Shown: positions 51,170 to 60,409 of the stretch, in pieces
How the letters are laid out: every line of letters begins with the position of its first letter
Position numbering within the stretch: the first letter of the stretch is position 1
Assembly: GCF_042652085.1 (NCBI RefSeq)
Contig: NZ_JBHSJF010000005.1
Location: forward strand, 400,948 to 464,947
Direction of reading: 5' to 3'
From: Flaviflagellibacter deserti
GTDB lineage: Bacteria > Pseudomonadota > Alphaproteobacteria > Rhizobiales > Methylopilaceae
Length of the DNA stretch: 64,000 nt
Notes under the pieces: generated by a model
The model's input: only the letters and a program-made list of their open reading frames with translations
Told to the model about the DNA's origin: nothing
The model's database searches: none
Position numbers and translations under genes: made by a program

Positions 51170-52525
51170 TCACTCGTTGGCCTTGGCCCCGGAGACGCTG
51201 GCTTGAGCGCGTTCCGGCGCCACCCGCCAGACCGAGTTGCCGACGTCGTCTGCAACGAGAAGGGCGCCCGCTTTGTCCAGAGCAACGCCGACGGGTCGGC
51301 CCAGCGCGGTGTCGTCTTCGCCGATAAAGCCGGTCAGAACGTCCTTCGGCGGTCCGGATGGCTTTCCATTCGTGAATGGCACGAAGATCACCTTGTAGCC
51401 GCTCCGCGGATTGCGGTTCCAGGAGCCGTGCTGTCCGACGAATGCGCCGCCCGCATACTCCGCCGGAAACAGGCTGCCAGTGTTGAAGGTGAGGCCGAGA
51501 GATGCGGTGTGGGTGCCTAGGGCGTAATCCGGCTTGATTGCCTTGGCGACAAGATCCGGCCGCGGAGGATCAACCCGCACATCTACGTTCTGGCCGAAGT
51601 AGGAGTACGGCCATCCGTAGAAGCCGCCGTCCTGAACGCTCGTCATGTAGTCGGGCACCAGATCGCTTCCGATCTCGTCGCGCTCGTTGACTGCGACCCA
51701 TAGCGCTCCCGTAGTGGGCTCCCACGCCAGGCCGTTGGGATTGCGGAGGCCGGACGCGAACAGACGCGCCTCTCCCGTGGCGCGATCGATCTCGAGCACG
51801 GCCGCGCGGTTGGTCTCGGCCTCCATCCCGTTCTCGGCGACGTTGCTGTTCGAACCGACTGTCGCGTAGAGCTTCGAGCCGTCGCGCGAGGCGATCAGGT
51901 CCTTCGTCCAGTGGTGGTTGATCGTCCCGGCGGGAAGGTCGGCGATCTTCACGCCCGGAGCTTTGATCTCGGTGTCGCCTTCGTTGTAGGGAAAGCGGAC
52001 AACCGCGTCGGTATTGGCGACATAGAATTCGTTGCCGACAAGCGCCATGCCGAAGGGTGAATTGAGCCCTTGAAGGAAGGCTGCGCGCGTCTCCGCACGG
52101 CCATCGCCGTCGGCGTCGCGCAGAAGAGAAATGCGGTTCGCGCTTGGATTTCCCGAACCCGCTCTCTTCATGACCATTCCCATTATCCAGCCCCTGATGC
52201 CTTTCCGGTCATCGGGCCTTGGCGGGGCGTCGGTCTCGGTGACGAGGACGTCTCCATTCGGAAGCGTCAGGACGGTGCGTGGATGGGTCAGCCCGGTGGC
52301 GAAGGCCGTCACCGTCAAACCGGCGGCAGGCTTGGGTTGAGTTCCCTCCGGCCAGCCCCTTGCTTCCGCGATATGAACCGTCGGGATTAGCGTCGAGTTC
52401 GGCTCAGGCAGAGTAGGATTGGGGCCGAAGGACTGTTCCTCGGGAATCTTCGACTGATCGCCGCACGCCGCGAGCGGAGCGACAAGCATGGCAAGAACAG
52501 TCAGGCGTGCGGTGGTCTCGATCAT
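51170..52525 (-). CDS. PQQ-type sugar dehydrogenase (sorbosone dehydrogenase-like) lipoprotein
   Basis: 451 aa. Signal with lipobox LVAPLAAC predicts a lipoprotein. A six-bladed propeller follows: FATGLTHPRTVLTLPNGDVL, PFGMALVGNEFYVANTD, HHWTKDLIASRDGSKLY, FASGLRNPNGLAWEP, GFYGWPYSYFGQN, FVGQHGSWNR and GRPVGVALDKAGALLVAD. These are the soluble glucose/sorbosone dehydrogenase blocks; the His of GQHGSW is a typical active-site residue. Start set at ATG 52525; GTG 52537 is also open. It is divergent from the oxidase operon, to which it could feed electrons through cytochrome c. Confidence 0.88.
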   Translation of the reverse strand: MIETTARLTVLAMLVAPLAACGDQSKIPEEQSFGPNPTLPEPNSTLIPTVHIAEARGWPEGTQPKPAAGLTVTAFATGLTHPRTVLTLPNGDVLVTETDAPPRPDDRKGIRGWIMGMVMKRAGSGNPSANRISLLRDADGDGRAETRAAFLQGLNSPFGMALVGNEFYVANTDAVVRFPYNEGDTEIKAPGVKIADLPAGTINHHWTKDLIASRDGSKLYATVGSNSNVAENGMEAETNRAAVLEIDRATGEARLFASGLRNPNGLAWEPTTGALWVAVNERDEIGSDLVPDYMTSVQDGGFYGWPYSYFGQNVDVRVDPPRPDLVAKAIKPDYALGTHTASLGLTFNTGSLFPAEYAGGAFVGQHGSWNRNPRSGYKVIFVPFTNGKPSGPPKDVLTGFIGEDDTALGRPVGVALDKAGALLVADDVGNSVWRVAPERAQASVSGAKANE

Positions 52526-52663
52526 CGCGTTCAACACTCATCCGAGAGCCAGAAATGTATTGGTCAACGATAGGACAAGGCTGCGGTTCCCGTTGCGCGC
52601 CGGTGCTGGCTACGAGCGATGATCGCCCTAGGTAGCAGTGGCACAGGTCGATTCTGGAGTGAG

Positions 52664-53323
52664 ATGAGCGCCGAACCGACATTCCTCAGATGGTCAGGTC
52701 CGGCGCTGTCCGGCGCCCTCGCCGTCATCGTTGCCGGCGCGGTCGTGCTGCCGTGGACCGATCCGGGTCCACTGTCGGACCAGATGGTCCAGCATCTTTT
52801 GCTGATGAACGTGTTCGGCCCCCTCGTTGGACTGTTCGTTGCCCGCCGAGCGCCCCTTATCGAGCGACCGCGAACCCTTTGGGCGGCCGGATTGGTCCAG
52901 ATCGTGCTGCTATGGGCTTGGCATGCGCCCTCGGTGCAAGGCACGGCTTCAGGCGGGGCGCTGACGCATGTCGGGTTGCTGGCGGTGCTCGCGCTGGCAA
53001 GCGTCATTTTCTGGGCCGCGATCCTCAGGTCGAGCGAGACGGCGCCGTGGCGAGGGATCGTCGCGCTGTTATTGACGGGCAAGCTGGCTTGCCTGCTCGG
53101 AGGACTGCTGATCTTCGCGCCGCGCGATCTGTACGGCTTGCCGCATCTCGCATTCGCCCTGTGCTCCTCAGGACCCTCGAGCCTCGCGGACCAGCAATTG
53201 GCGGGACTGCTCATGGTCACCGCATGCCCCCTCAGCTACCTGACCGCCGGCGTGGTCGTTGCCGCGAGGATGATCGACGATCTCGGCCGCCGACTGGGGA
53301 GTGCATCTGCTGCGTCTTCTTAG
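52664..53323 (+). CDS. ctaG: CtaG-family cytochrome c oxidase assembly protein
   Basis: 219 aa with about six membrane segments. Family blocks: SDQMVQHLLLMNVFGPLVGL (His near the membrane face), WAWHAPSVQG and the late PLSYLTAGVVVAARM. CtaG of this type (caa3_CtaG) helps deliver copper to the oxidase. Start set at ATG 52664 with GGAG upstream; ATG 52619 is in frame but has no site. It overlaps the next gene by 23 bases and heads the oxidase operon. Confidence 0.85.
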   Translation: MSAEPTFLRWSGPALSGALAVIVAGAVVLPWTDPGPLSDQMVQHLLLMNVFGPLVGLFVARRAPLIERPRTLWAAGLVQIVLLWAWHAPSVQGTASGGALTHVGLLAVLALASVIFWAAILRSSETAPWRGIVALLLTGKLACLLGGLLIFAPRDLYGLPHLAFALCSSGPSSLADQQLAGLLMVTACPLSYLTAGVVVAARMIDDLGRRLGSASAASS

Positions 53324-54452
53324 GGATATCTGGATCGCACTGGCCAAACGGCCGCGACAAGCCGCGATGGCATTCGTCCTGCTCGTGGGGCTGGGCGTCG
53401 CCGCGGCATTCCTGTTTGCGGCGTCCGGGGTCTACAACGTCGCCGCCAGTCGCGGACATTGGTGGATCGTCGACCAGTTCCTCCGGTTCGGCATGGAGAA
53501 CTCGGTCAAGGCGCGGGCCCCGGAGACGTCTCCAAATCTCGACGATGCCGATCTCATCCGGCTGGGCGCAGCGCACTTTCACGGAGGCTGTGCCTTCTGT
53601 CACGGCGCGCCCGGCAGTCGGCCGAGCCCTGTGGTGCAGCACATGCTGCCGTCACCTCCGGATCTGGCCGAACGCGTTGATCGCTGGACCGACGGCGAGT
53701 TGTTCTGGCTCGTCAAGCACGGCCTGAAATACGCGGGAATGCCAGCCTGGCCAGCCCAGGACCGCGACGATGAGATCTGGTCAGTCGTCGCCTTCCTCCG
53801 TCAGTTGCCGGACCTTGATGCGCGACACTACGAGGAACTCGCGCTGGCCGAGGTTCAAGTCGACGGCGGTGGCGGACGGGAGCTGGCGACGGCTGAGAGC
53901 GATCCGGATGGAGTAGGAGCCTGCGCTCGATGCCATGGCGACGCCGGGCGAGGACCCCAGACGAAGCTTGTTCCCCGTCTCCAAGGTCAATCGAGGGATT
54001 GGCTCGCGCGTTCGTTGCGCGACTACGCCGAGGGCGCCCGCCACAGCGGGATCATGCAGCCTCTTGCGGCCGCGCTGAAGCCCGAGGCGATCGAGAAGCT
54101 CGCGACCTACTATGCCGGACTGCCGCCGCTGGCTCCCGACGACGATCCCCGCCGCGGATCCGTTGAAGAGGGGCAAAAACTCGCCACATCGGGCGATCCC
54201 GGCGCGGAGATTCCGGCCTGCATTTCTTGCCACGGCAGCGACGGCTCGCCGGATTATCCACGCCTCGCGGGCCAGCCCGCCCGCTATCTGTCGGCGCAGC
54301 TCGCCGCATGGCGAAACGGCAAGGGCGGCACCTCTCCGACCCACGCCATCATGGCTCCTATAGCAGCTCGGCTTACGGACCAGCAGATAGCCGACGTATC
54401 CGCATTCTTCGCAAGCCAGCGCGTCGTGGGCCATCCTGGGCTGGCACCATGA
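53301..54452 (+). CDS. Membrane-anchored tri-haem cytochrome c
   Basis: 383 aa. One N-terminal anchor (about 22-42, AMAFVLLVGLGVAAAFLFA). Three haem c sites: CAFCH (97-101), CARCH (208-212) and CISCH (307-311), each at the start of a class I cytochrome domain of about 90 residues. Distal Met ligands fall in GMPAW, GIMQPL and AIMAPI. Starts at GTG 53301 inside ctaG and ends in an ATGA overlap with coxB. It probably carries electrons from quinol- or periplasmic-donor routes to the CuA of CoxB. Confidence 0.9.
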   Translation: MHLLRLLRDIWIALAKRPRQAAMAFVLLVGLGVAAAFLFAASGVYNVAASRGHWWIVDQFLRFGMENSVKARAPETSPNLDDADLIRLGAAHFHGGCAFCHGAPGSRPSPVVQHMLPSPPDLAERVDRWTDGELFWLVKHGLKYAGMPAWPAQDRDDEIWSVVAFLRQLPDLDARHYEELALAEVQVDGGGGRELATAESDPDGVGACARCHGDAGRGPQTKLVPRLQGQSRDWLARSLRDYAEGARHSGIMQPLAAALKPEAIEKLATYYAGLPPLAPDDDPRRGSVEEGQKLATSGDPGAEIPACISCHGSDGSPDYPRLAGQPARYLSAQLAAWRNGKGGTSPTHAIMAPIAARLTDQQIADVSAFFASQRVVGHPGLAP

Positions 54453-55366
54453 ACCAGTCCGTGTTGGAGCCCAACGGCGCCGAAGCCGAACGCATCGCGG
54501 ATCTTGCGCTAATGCTGTTCGGCGGAGCGGCGATCATCTTCTTCGGGGTCATGGCCCTGGCCGCCGCGTCGGTCTGGGGTGGCGTGTCGGTGCGGCGCGC
54601 GATCGCTTCGGAGAGGATGATCGTGGCCGCCGGAATTGCGTTCCCGGTGATCACGCTCACTGCGCTTCTGTTCTACAGCTTGTGGTTGATGCGCGCGAAC
54701 ATTCAGGGAAACGCGACGCCCCCCGCCGGCCGCATCGAAGTCGCGGCGGAACAATGGTGGTGGCGCATCACCTATGTCGAGCCTGACGGGCGGCGAATTT
54801 CCGAGGCCAATGAACTGCGCCTGCCCGTCGGACGGGAAGTCGAGCTCGTCCTGACGTCGCCGGACGTCATTCATAGCCTGTGGATCCCCGCGATCGGCGG
54901 CAAGCTGGACATGATCCCGGGCAGGACCAACAGGATGCGGGTCTCGATCGACGGTCCGGGCATATACCGGGGGCAGTGCGCGGAATATTGCGGGGGGCCG
55001 CATGCCCTGATGGCATTCGACGTCATCGCCCTCGAAGCAACCGAGTTCGACGCCTGGGTCCGCGGAGACGTCGCGGGTGGCTCGACGGAAACGGTCCGGG
55101 GGCGGGGGATATTCGAGGAATCGGGCTGCGGCTCCTGCCATGCGGTGCGGGGAGCGAACGCTTCCGGCCTAGTTGGACCGGACCTGTCTCGCGTCGGGGG
55201 GCGACGCACGATCGCGGCCGGCACTTTGCCGACGAGCCGGGAAAACCTCACGCGCTTCATCGTGGACGGGCAGTCGATCAAGCCGGGAAACCTGATGCCG
55301 CCATTCGGATTGTTCGCGGCCGAGGATGTCGATGCAATCTCCGCCTACCTGATGAGCTTGCAATGA
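54449..55366 (+). CDS. coxB: Cytochrome c oxidase subunit II fused to cytochrome c (caa3 type)
   Basis: 305 aa. Two membrane segments (about 24-44 and 60-81). CuA site intact: His142 in VIHSLW, then Cys177, Cys181, His185 and Met188 in GQCAEYCGGPHALM. A C-terminal haem c domain follows with CGSCH at 227-231 and a late Met in LMPPFG, which defines the caa3 form. Start and stop overlap the neighbours by four bases each, so the operon is tightly coupled. Confidence 0.93.
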   Translation: MNQSVLEPNGAEAERIADLALMLFGGAAIIFFGVMALAAASVWGGVSVRRAIASERMIVAAGIAFPVITLTALLFYSLWLMRANIQGNATPPAGRIEVAAEQWWWRITYVEPDGRRISEANELRLPVGREVELVLTSPDVIHSLWIPAIGGKLDMIPGRTNRMRVSIDGPGIYRGQCAEYCGGPHALMAFDVIALEATEFDAWVRGDVAGGSTETVRGRGIFEESGCGSCHAVRGANASGLVGPDLSRVGGRRTIAAGTLPTSRENLTRFIVDGQSIKPGNLMPPFGLFAAEDVDAISAYLMSLQ

Positions 55367-57900
55367 CGAGCACCGCCGAGCGAGAGACAGCCGAACTGCC
55401 CAATCCGTTGCCTCGTCCGCGCGACGAGCTTCGCCGGCTGCAAGCCGTCTGGGCGATCCCCGAGGGTTGGCGAATCCTCAGCGCCGTCAACAACAGCGTC
55501 ATCGGCTACTTCTATATCGGCGCGGCTTTCCTGTTCTTTGTGCTGGCGGGCGTTCTCGCGCTTTTGATGCGCGTTCAGCTGGCGGTTCCGGGCAACCTCT
55601 TCCTCGATCAGGAAAGCTACAATCAGATCTTCACCATGCACGGCACGGTGATGATGTTCCTCTTCGCCGTGCCTGCCGTTGAAGCGATGGGCGTCCTCCT
55701 GCTGCCGCAGATGCTGGGCGCGCGGGACCTGCCGTTCCCACGTCTCGGAGCATTCGCGTTCTGGGCCTATCTGGTCGGCGGTCTAGTCTTCTTCTCGACT
55801 CTGTTCTTCGACATGGCGCCCTCCGGCGGCTGGTTCATGTATCCGCCGCTGACGGGCTCCAGGTTCTCACCTGGTACCGGAGCCGACTTTTGGTTGCTCG
55901 GGATCGGCTTCATCGAGATTTCTGCGATCGCCGGGGCGATCGAGATCATCGTCGGCGTGCTCCGGACGCGGGCACCCGGCATGTCGCTCGACAAGATGCC
56001 GATCTTCGCCTGGACGATGTTGATCTTCGCCGTGATGATCGTCTTCGCGTTTCCGGCGGTCATCCTGGCGACGATGATGCTCGAACTGGAGCGCGCCTTC
56101 GACTGGCCGTTCTTCATCCCGGATAGGGGAGGAGACGCGCTTCTCTGGCAGCATCTGTTCTGGTTCTTCGGACATCCCGAGGTCTACATCATCTTCCTAC
56201 CAGCCGCGGGCATGGTGTCGATGATCGTGCCGACGATGGCCGCCACTCCGCTGGTCGGCTATCGCCTGATCGTGGTCGCGCTGATCGCCACTGGCTTCTT
56301 CAGCTTCGGCCTGTGGGTCCATCACATGTTCACCACGGGCATCCCGGCGATGTCGCTCGGCTTCTTCTCCGCGGCGAGCATGGCGGTGTCGGTGCCGAGT
56401 GGAATCCAGGTGTTTTCCTGGATCGCGACAATGGCAGCGGGACGCCTGCGGATCACGGCGGCATCGTTGTTCGTCCTCGGCTTCCTGTTCATCTTCACAC
56501 TGGGCGGACTGACGGGCGTGATGGTCGCAATGGTCCCGTTCGACTGGCAGGCCCACGACACCTACTTTGTCGTCGCCCATTTCCATTACGTGCTTGTCGG
56601 CGGGATGGTGTTCCCGCTCTTCGCCGCGTTCTATTACTGGGCGCCAGCCTTCAGCCGACGCGCATTGTCGGAGCGCCTAGGCAAGATCGCCTTCGTCCTG
56701 ATGTTCGTCGGCTTCAACATCGCGTTCTTTCCGATGCACATCGCGGGACTAATCGGGATGCCGAGGCGCGTCTACACATATCCAGCAGGATTGGGATGGG
56801 AGACGCCTAATCTGGCCTCGACTATCGGTGCGTTCATGATCGCCGCGGGCGTGCTCGTATTTCTGCTAGACCTGATCCGCCATCTCAGACCGACCGTCGG
56901 AGCTTCCGCGGGGAACGTCTGGAATGCGGGAACGCTCGAATGGCTCGAAAACGACGTGCACGCCGCACGCAGCGTTCCATTCGTCGAAAGCCGCGACCCC
57001 CTCTGGGAGGACGCCCGGCTGAGTGCCGATGTGCACAAGGGACGTTACTACCTTCCCGGCACCGTCACGGGGCGACGGGAGACGATTGTTACCTCAGCGA
57101 TCCTGGCAGAGCCGCAATACGTCGTCCGCTTGACCGGGCCCGGTTGGGCTCATCTGCTGGCCGCGATCTTCACCGCAGCTTTCTTCCTGCTTCTTACGGT
57201 CAAGTTGGTCACGGCCGCCATCATTTGCGGCGCGGTGGCGATAGCATGTGTGGTCGCGTGGGCATGGGATACCGATTCTCCGTCCGCAGGTGACGTCGAC
57301 ATCGGAGGTGGTATTCGCCTGCCAACTTACGCGGTGGGAGCTGCTTCGCATTCATGGTGGGCGATGATCATACTGATGGCCGTGGCGGGAGCGCTCTATC
57401 TCTCCTACGTATTCAGCTATCTGTATCTCTGGACCGTTCGACCGCAGGACTGGCCGCCGATCGCTCCATTGGCATCACACGCGGGCTGGATCGCGTCTGC
57501 CGCGCTGCTCTGTATCAGCGCCGCGGCGCTGTGGGCGAGCGGTCGATCGATACGCGCGGCGGTACCGCGGCTCTGGCTTACCGTCGGCCTCACCGTGGTC
57601 GGCCTTTTGACGCTGCTCCTCGGCTTGGGCGCGGATGTTGCGTCTCATTGGCTGGCCGGACTCCGACCCCAGCATAGCGGCTACGCGGCGTTGGTTTTCA
57701 CGGCGGGCTTCCTGCAAGCGGAGATCGTCGCCGCCGTATGTATCATGGGCATCTTCGCGTGCGTGCGCATTCTCGTGGGACTGACCGATGGACGCCGCAG
57801 CGTCGTGTTCGACAACATGGTGCTGCTGTGGGGCTACGGGCTGGGACAGGGGGCCCTGGGCCTGTTGCTCACCCACGGATTCCCGCGTCTGGGCATGTAA
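55363..57900 (+). CDS. coxA: Cytochrome c oxidase subunit I fused to a subunit III-like domain
   Basis: 845 aa. Subunit I part (about 1-560): haem a ligand in TMHGTVMMFLF, CuB and Tyr-His site GHPEVYIIFLP, VHHMFTTG, haem pair in VAHFHYVLVGG. The Glu of GHPEVY marks an A-type proton-pumping oxidase. A linker (about 560-640) leads to about six more membrane segments (from about 645) with HSWWAMIILMAVAGALYLSY, resembling subunit III. Terminal proton-pumping oxidase of the inner membrane, fed by the CoxB cytochrome domain. Confidence 0.93.
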   Translation: MTSTAERETAELPNPLPRPRDELRRLQAVWAIPEGWRILSAVNNSVIGYFYIGAAFLFFVLAGVLALLMRVQLAVPGNLFLDQESYNQIFTMHGTVMMFLFAVPAVEAMGVLLLPQMLGARDLPFPRLGAFAFWAYLVGGLVFFSTLFFDMAPSGGWFMYPPLTGSRFSPGTGADFWLLGIGFIEISAIAGAIEIIVGVLRTRAPGMSLDKMPIFAWTMLIFAVMIVFAFPAVILATMMLELERAFDWPFFIPDRGGDALLWQHLFWFFGHPEVYIIFLPAAGMVSMIVPTMAATPLVGYRLIVVALIATGFFSFGLWVHHMFTTGIPAMSLGFFSAASMAVSVPSGIQVFSWIATMAAGRLRITAASLFVLGFLFIFTLGGLTGVMVAMVPFDWQAHDTYFVVAHFHYVLVGGMVFPLFAAFYYWAPAFSRRALSERLGKIAFVLMFVGFNIAFFPMHIAGLIGMPRRVYTYPAGLGWETPNLASTIGAFMIAAGVLVFLLDLIRHLRPTVGASAGNVWNAGTLEWLENDVHAARSVPFVESRDPLWEDARLSADVHKGRYYLPGTVTGRRETIVTSAILAEPQYVVRLTGPGWAHLLAAIFTAAFFLLLTVKLVTAAIICGAVAIACVVAWAWDTDSPSAGDVDIGGGIRLPTYAVGAASHSWWAMIILMAVAGALYLSYVFSYLYLWTVRPQDWPPIAPLASHAGWIASAALLCISAAALWASGRSIRAAVPRLWLTVGLTVVGLLTLLLGLGADVASHWLAGLRPQHSGYAALVFTAGFLQAEIVAAVCIMGIFACVRILVGLTDGRRSVVFDNMVLLWGYGLGQGALGLLLTHGFPRLGM

Positions 57901-57904
57901 CGCG

Positions 57905-58228
57905 ATGCGAAGCGTGGGCACGCTGGGAATCGGACTTTGGCTCGCTGGCCCGATTATCTGGGCGACGCATTTCATCATCGTCTATGCGTCGGAGTCCGTC
58001 GCATGCACGCGACTGGATGCCGATAGCCATTCACTGATCGCGGGCATTGCCACAATCATCGCGCTGGCTTCGATCGCGTTCATCGCCGTTCGATCGAGAG
58101 CGGGACGCTTCAGAGATACGGCGTTCCTGCGAACGACCGCGCTGACAATGAACCTGCTGGCCTTCCTCGCGGTGACCTGGGCGGGGATCGCTGCGGTTCT
58201 GCTTCCGTCGTGCACTGGCGTCGGTTGA
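57905..58228 (+). CDS. Small membrane protein of the oxidase operon
   Basis: 107 aa with three membrane segments (about 5-26, 42-60, 80-100). ATG 57905 is four bases after the coxA stop, so it belongs to the operon. Segment one has LAGPIIWATHFIIVYASESV with Cys and His; the rest is plain. No family recognised. It may be an extra oxidase subunit or assembly helper. Confidence 0.72.
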   Translation: MRSVGTLGIGLWLAGPIIWATHFIIVYASESVACTRLDADSHSLIAGIATIIALASIAFIAVRSRAGRFRDTAFLRTTALTMNLLAFLAVTWAGIAAVLLPSCTGVG

Positions 58229-58515
58229 CAGCGGCGGTGTGAGCTCCCGCTGACCCAAGGGCGACCTTCGAAGAGCCGTTCGTATCGCGTAGCGCCGGTT
58301 GGCAACATATCGGCGCCTCCCTCCGAGATGGCTGTAGAGCTCGTTGCACCCACAACCAGCTCCTTCCCGATTGCGGTCGTAGGAGCAATCACATGCCCCG
58401 AGATCGCGGATCGGCGTGTCGGGGCATAGGGAATCCGGACATCCGTGGGGATGACGGCGCTGGACGGGCAGCGTTCGTAACGCGACCTTCGAGCAGCTCG
58501 TCATCCCCGCTTGGA

Positions 58516-59169
58516 TCAACCCGCGGTGCTCGGCACCGGGGTGTTGAGCAGCTGCTGCTCCCACAGGAATGCGATGCCGCTGCCGCCGAGGTGATCGATC
58601 AGGATCTGTGTCACTTCTTCGACATGCTCGGTGCGTGCCCAGTCGCGCTGCCACTCCCCGGCCAGCGCCATCCAAGTCATCGGGTTCGCGCCGGCCGCGA
58701 TCATCCGCTGGATGGCAACCTCGTGCGACTCGGTCGAAACGCCGCCCGACGCGTCGGTGATCACAGTCACGTCCCAGCCTTCACCGGCGGCCTGGATGAC
58801 GGGCATGGCGACGCAGACTTCGGTCCACAGGCCTGCGATGATCAGCTGCTTGCGGCCGGTTGCCTTGACGAGGTCGACCACCTTCTTGTCTTCCCAGGTG
58901 TTCACCCAGGTACGGTCGATCACCTCTTGGTCCGGGAAGACGTCCGTGATCTGCTTGAAAAGCAGGCCGCCACGCGCCGCAAGCACGCTCGTGAGGATAG
59001 TCGGAACGTTGAAAGCTTTCGCAAGCTTCGCGAGCGCGGTCACATTATTGACCACGGCCTGCGGATCATGGCTGTTCACGTTCGTAAGCTGAAAAGCCTG
59101 ATGATCGATCAGAACGAGGACCGAGTCTTCGGGACGGAGAAGCGAGGCGAGGCCGTTACGAAAGGTCAT
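58516..59169 (-). CDS. Isochorismatase-family cysteine hydrolase (YcaC-like)
   Basis: 217 aa. Catalytic triad visible: Asp in VLVLIDHQAFQL, Lys in GGLLFKQITDVF, Cys in LWTEVCVAMPVIQA, plus the cis-peptide block. The ending GWDVTVITDASGGVSTESHE is typical of YcaC. Substrate unknown. GGAGG lies eight bases before ATG 59169. It is divergent from a LysR regulator, with inverted repeats between, so it is the likely target. Confidence 0.9.
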   Translation of the reverse strand: MTFRNGLASLLRPEDSVLVLIDHQAFQLTNVNSHDPQAVVNNVTALAKLAKAFNVPTILTSVLAARGGLLFKQITDVFPDQEVIDRTWVNTWEDKKVVDLVKATGRKQLIIAGLWTEVCVAMPVIQAAGEGWDVTVITDASGGVSTESHEVAIQRMIAAGANPMTWMALAGEWQRDWARTEHVEEVTQILIDHLGGSGIAFLWEQQLLNTPVPSTAG

Positions 59170-59259
59170 GAACACATCCTCCGGTGCCGTCGTGAGTGAG
59201 GTTGGTCCGCCGGGCGACATGCTCCGGCTGCGGCACCGTCTAGGAGGCGGACGTTGTCA

Positions 59260-59317
59260 TTCCCATTTGTGATGCGGTAGCGCTGTTTAGCGCCACTCTC
59301 TGTCGCGAAATGGGGAA
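59260..59317. promoter_or_regulatory. Inverted repeats between the hydrolase and LysR genes
   Basis: Outer pair TTCCCATTT (59260-59268) and AAATGGGGAA (59308-59317); inner pair GCGCT (59280-59284) and AGCGC (59289-59293). Nested dyads in a divergent LysR intergenic region fit a regulator-binding site. The site ends seven bases before the LysR start. Confidence 0.5.
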
Positions 59318-59323
59318 CGCCGA

Positions 59324-60259
59324 ATGGACATCGAAGAGCTGCGGACATTCGTGGAAGTTGCAGATGCCGGAGGAGTTTCGCCCGCCGCGCTCCGGCTCGG
59401 CGTCTCCAAGTCGATCGTCAGCCGTCGGCTCTTCCGGCTTGAAGCGGACCTTGGCGTCCAGCTTCTCGCACGATCCACCCGCGGGGCTGCGCTCACGGAA
59501 GCCGGGGCCACGTTCCGGGATTACGCAGCCAGAGTTTGCGCCGAGATCGACGTGGCCAGGGAAACGATGCTACCTGCAGGTGAGCTTCGCGGCCGCTTGC
59601 GGGTTGCTGCGCCGCTGTCTTTCGGCCCGTCCCACTTCGCGCCGGTACTCGCGGAAATGGCGCGGCGCCACCCCCATCTCCACATTCACACCTGTTACAG
59701 CGATCGCTTCGTCGACCTCATCGCGGAAGGGTACGATTGTGCGATCCGGGTCGGCTATCTCCAGGACTCCAACCTGATCGCAAGACGTGTCGGGCCGATC
59801 TACGGAAAGCTGGTCGCGAGCCCGGACTACATCAAGGCACATGGTTCCCCCGAGAAGCCGGAGGAACTCGCCGACCACCAGTCCCTCATGCAAGGGACGG
59901 AAAGCTGGCAATTCATGGTTGGCGACGAGATCGTCACGGTTCGTCCGCAGGGGCGCTTCAAAGCCGACAATGCCGTCGCTCTCGCCGCCGCGGCGGCAGC
60001 AGGGCTTGGCGTCGCCTGGCTTCCGGATTGCGTCACCCATGACTATGTGGCCTCGGGCGCGCTTGTTCCGGTGATGACACACCATCCGCCACCTCCGGCA
60101 GGAGCCTATGTCGTCCGGCCGCCAGGGCAGCATCCTGCACGGAAGATTCGGGTGCTCACCGAACTGCTGATCGAGTATTTCGAACGGCCTCCGCACTTTG
60201 CGACTGCGGTCGCCAAACCACGAACGACGCGAAGCTCCGAGCCGGCCTCGGCGACATAG
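59324..60259 (+). CDS. LysR-type transcriptional regulator
   Basis: 311 aa. Winged helix-turn-helix at 1-60 (EELRTFVEVADAGGVSPAA, LGVSKSIVSRRLFRLE), effector domain from about 88 (GRLRVAAPLSFGPSHFAPVL). The branch resembles proteobacterial regulators of small redox or detoxification genes. It faces the isochorismatase-family gene; pirin follows 150 bp downstream on the same strand and could be another target. Confidence 0.9.
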   Translation: MDIEELRTFVEVADAGGVSPAALRLGVSKSIVSRRLFRLEADLGVQLLARSTRGAALTEAGATFRDYAARVCAEIDVARETMLPAGELRGRLRVAAPLSFGPSHFAPVLAEMARRHPHLHIHTCYSDRFVDLIAEGYDCAIRVGYLQDSNLIARRVGPIYGKLVASPDYIKAHGSPEKPEELADHQSLMQGTESWQFMVGDEIVTVRPQGRFKADNAVALAAAAAAGLGVAWLPDCVTHDYVASGALVPVMTHHPPPPAGAYVVRPPGQHPARKIRVLTELLIEYFERPPHFATAVAKPRTTRSSEPASAT

Positions 60260-60409
60260 CTGCGACGTTCCGCTTTCCGCGACAAAGCTCGACGGATTGC
60301 GGGGCTAGTTGGAGAGACGGCCGCTTGCCAGATCGGGCAGTCGTTGGACCGGTAGCGCCCCCTCGCGCGGTGCAGACGAGGACGGGATCGCCCGGCAGTC
60401 CAGGAGAGG

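Noticed and set aside
50557..51285. Extending the small membrane protein to 242 codons from ATG 51285
   Set aside because: The added part is antisense to the start of nothing useful but overlaps the proline-rich gene and the dehydrogenase end in another frame and is Arg-rich noise.
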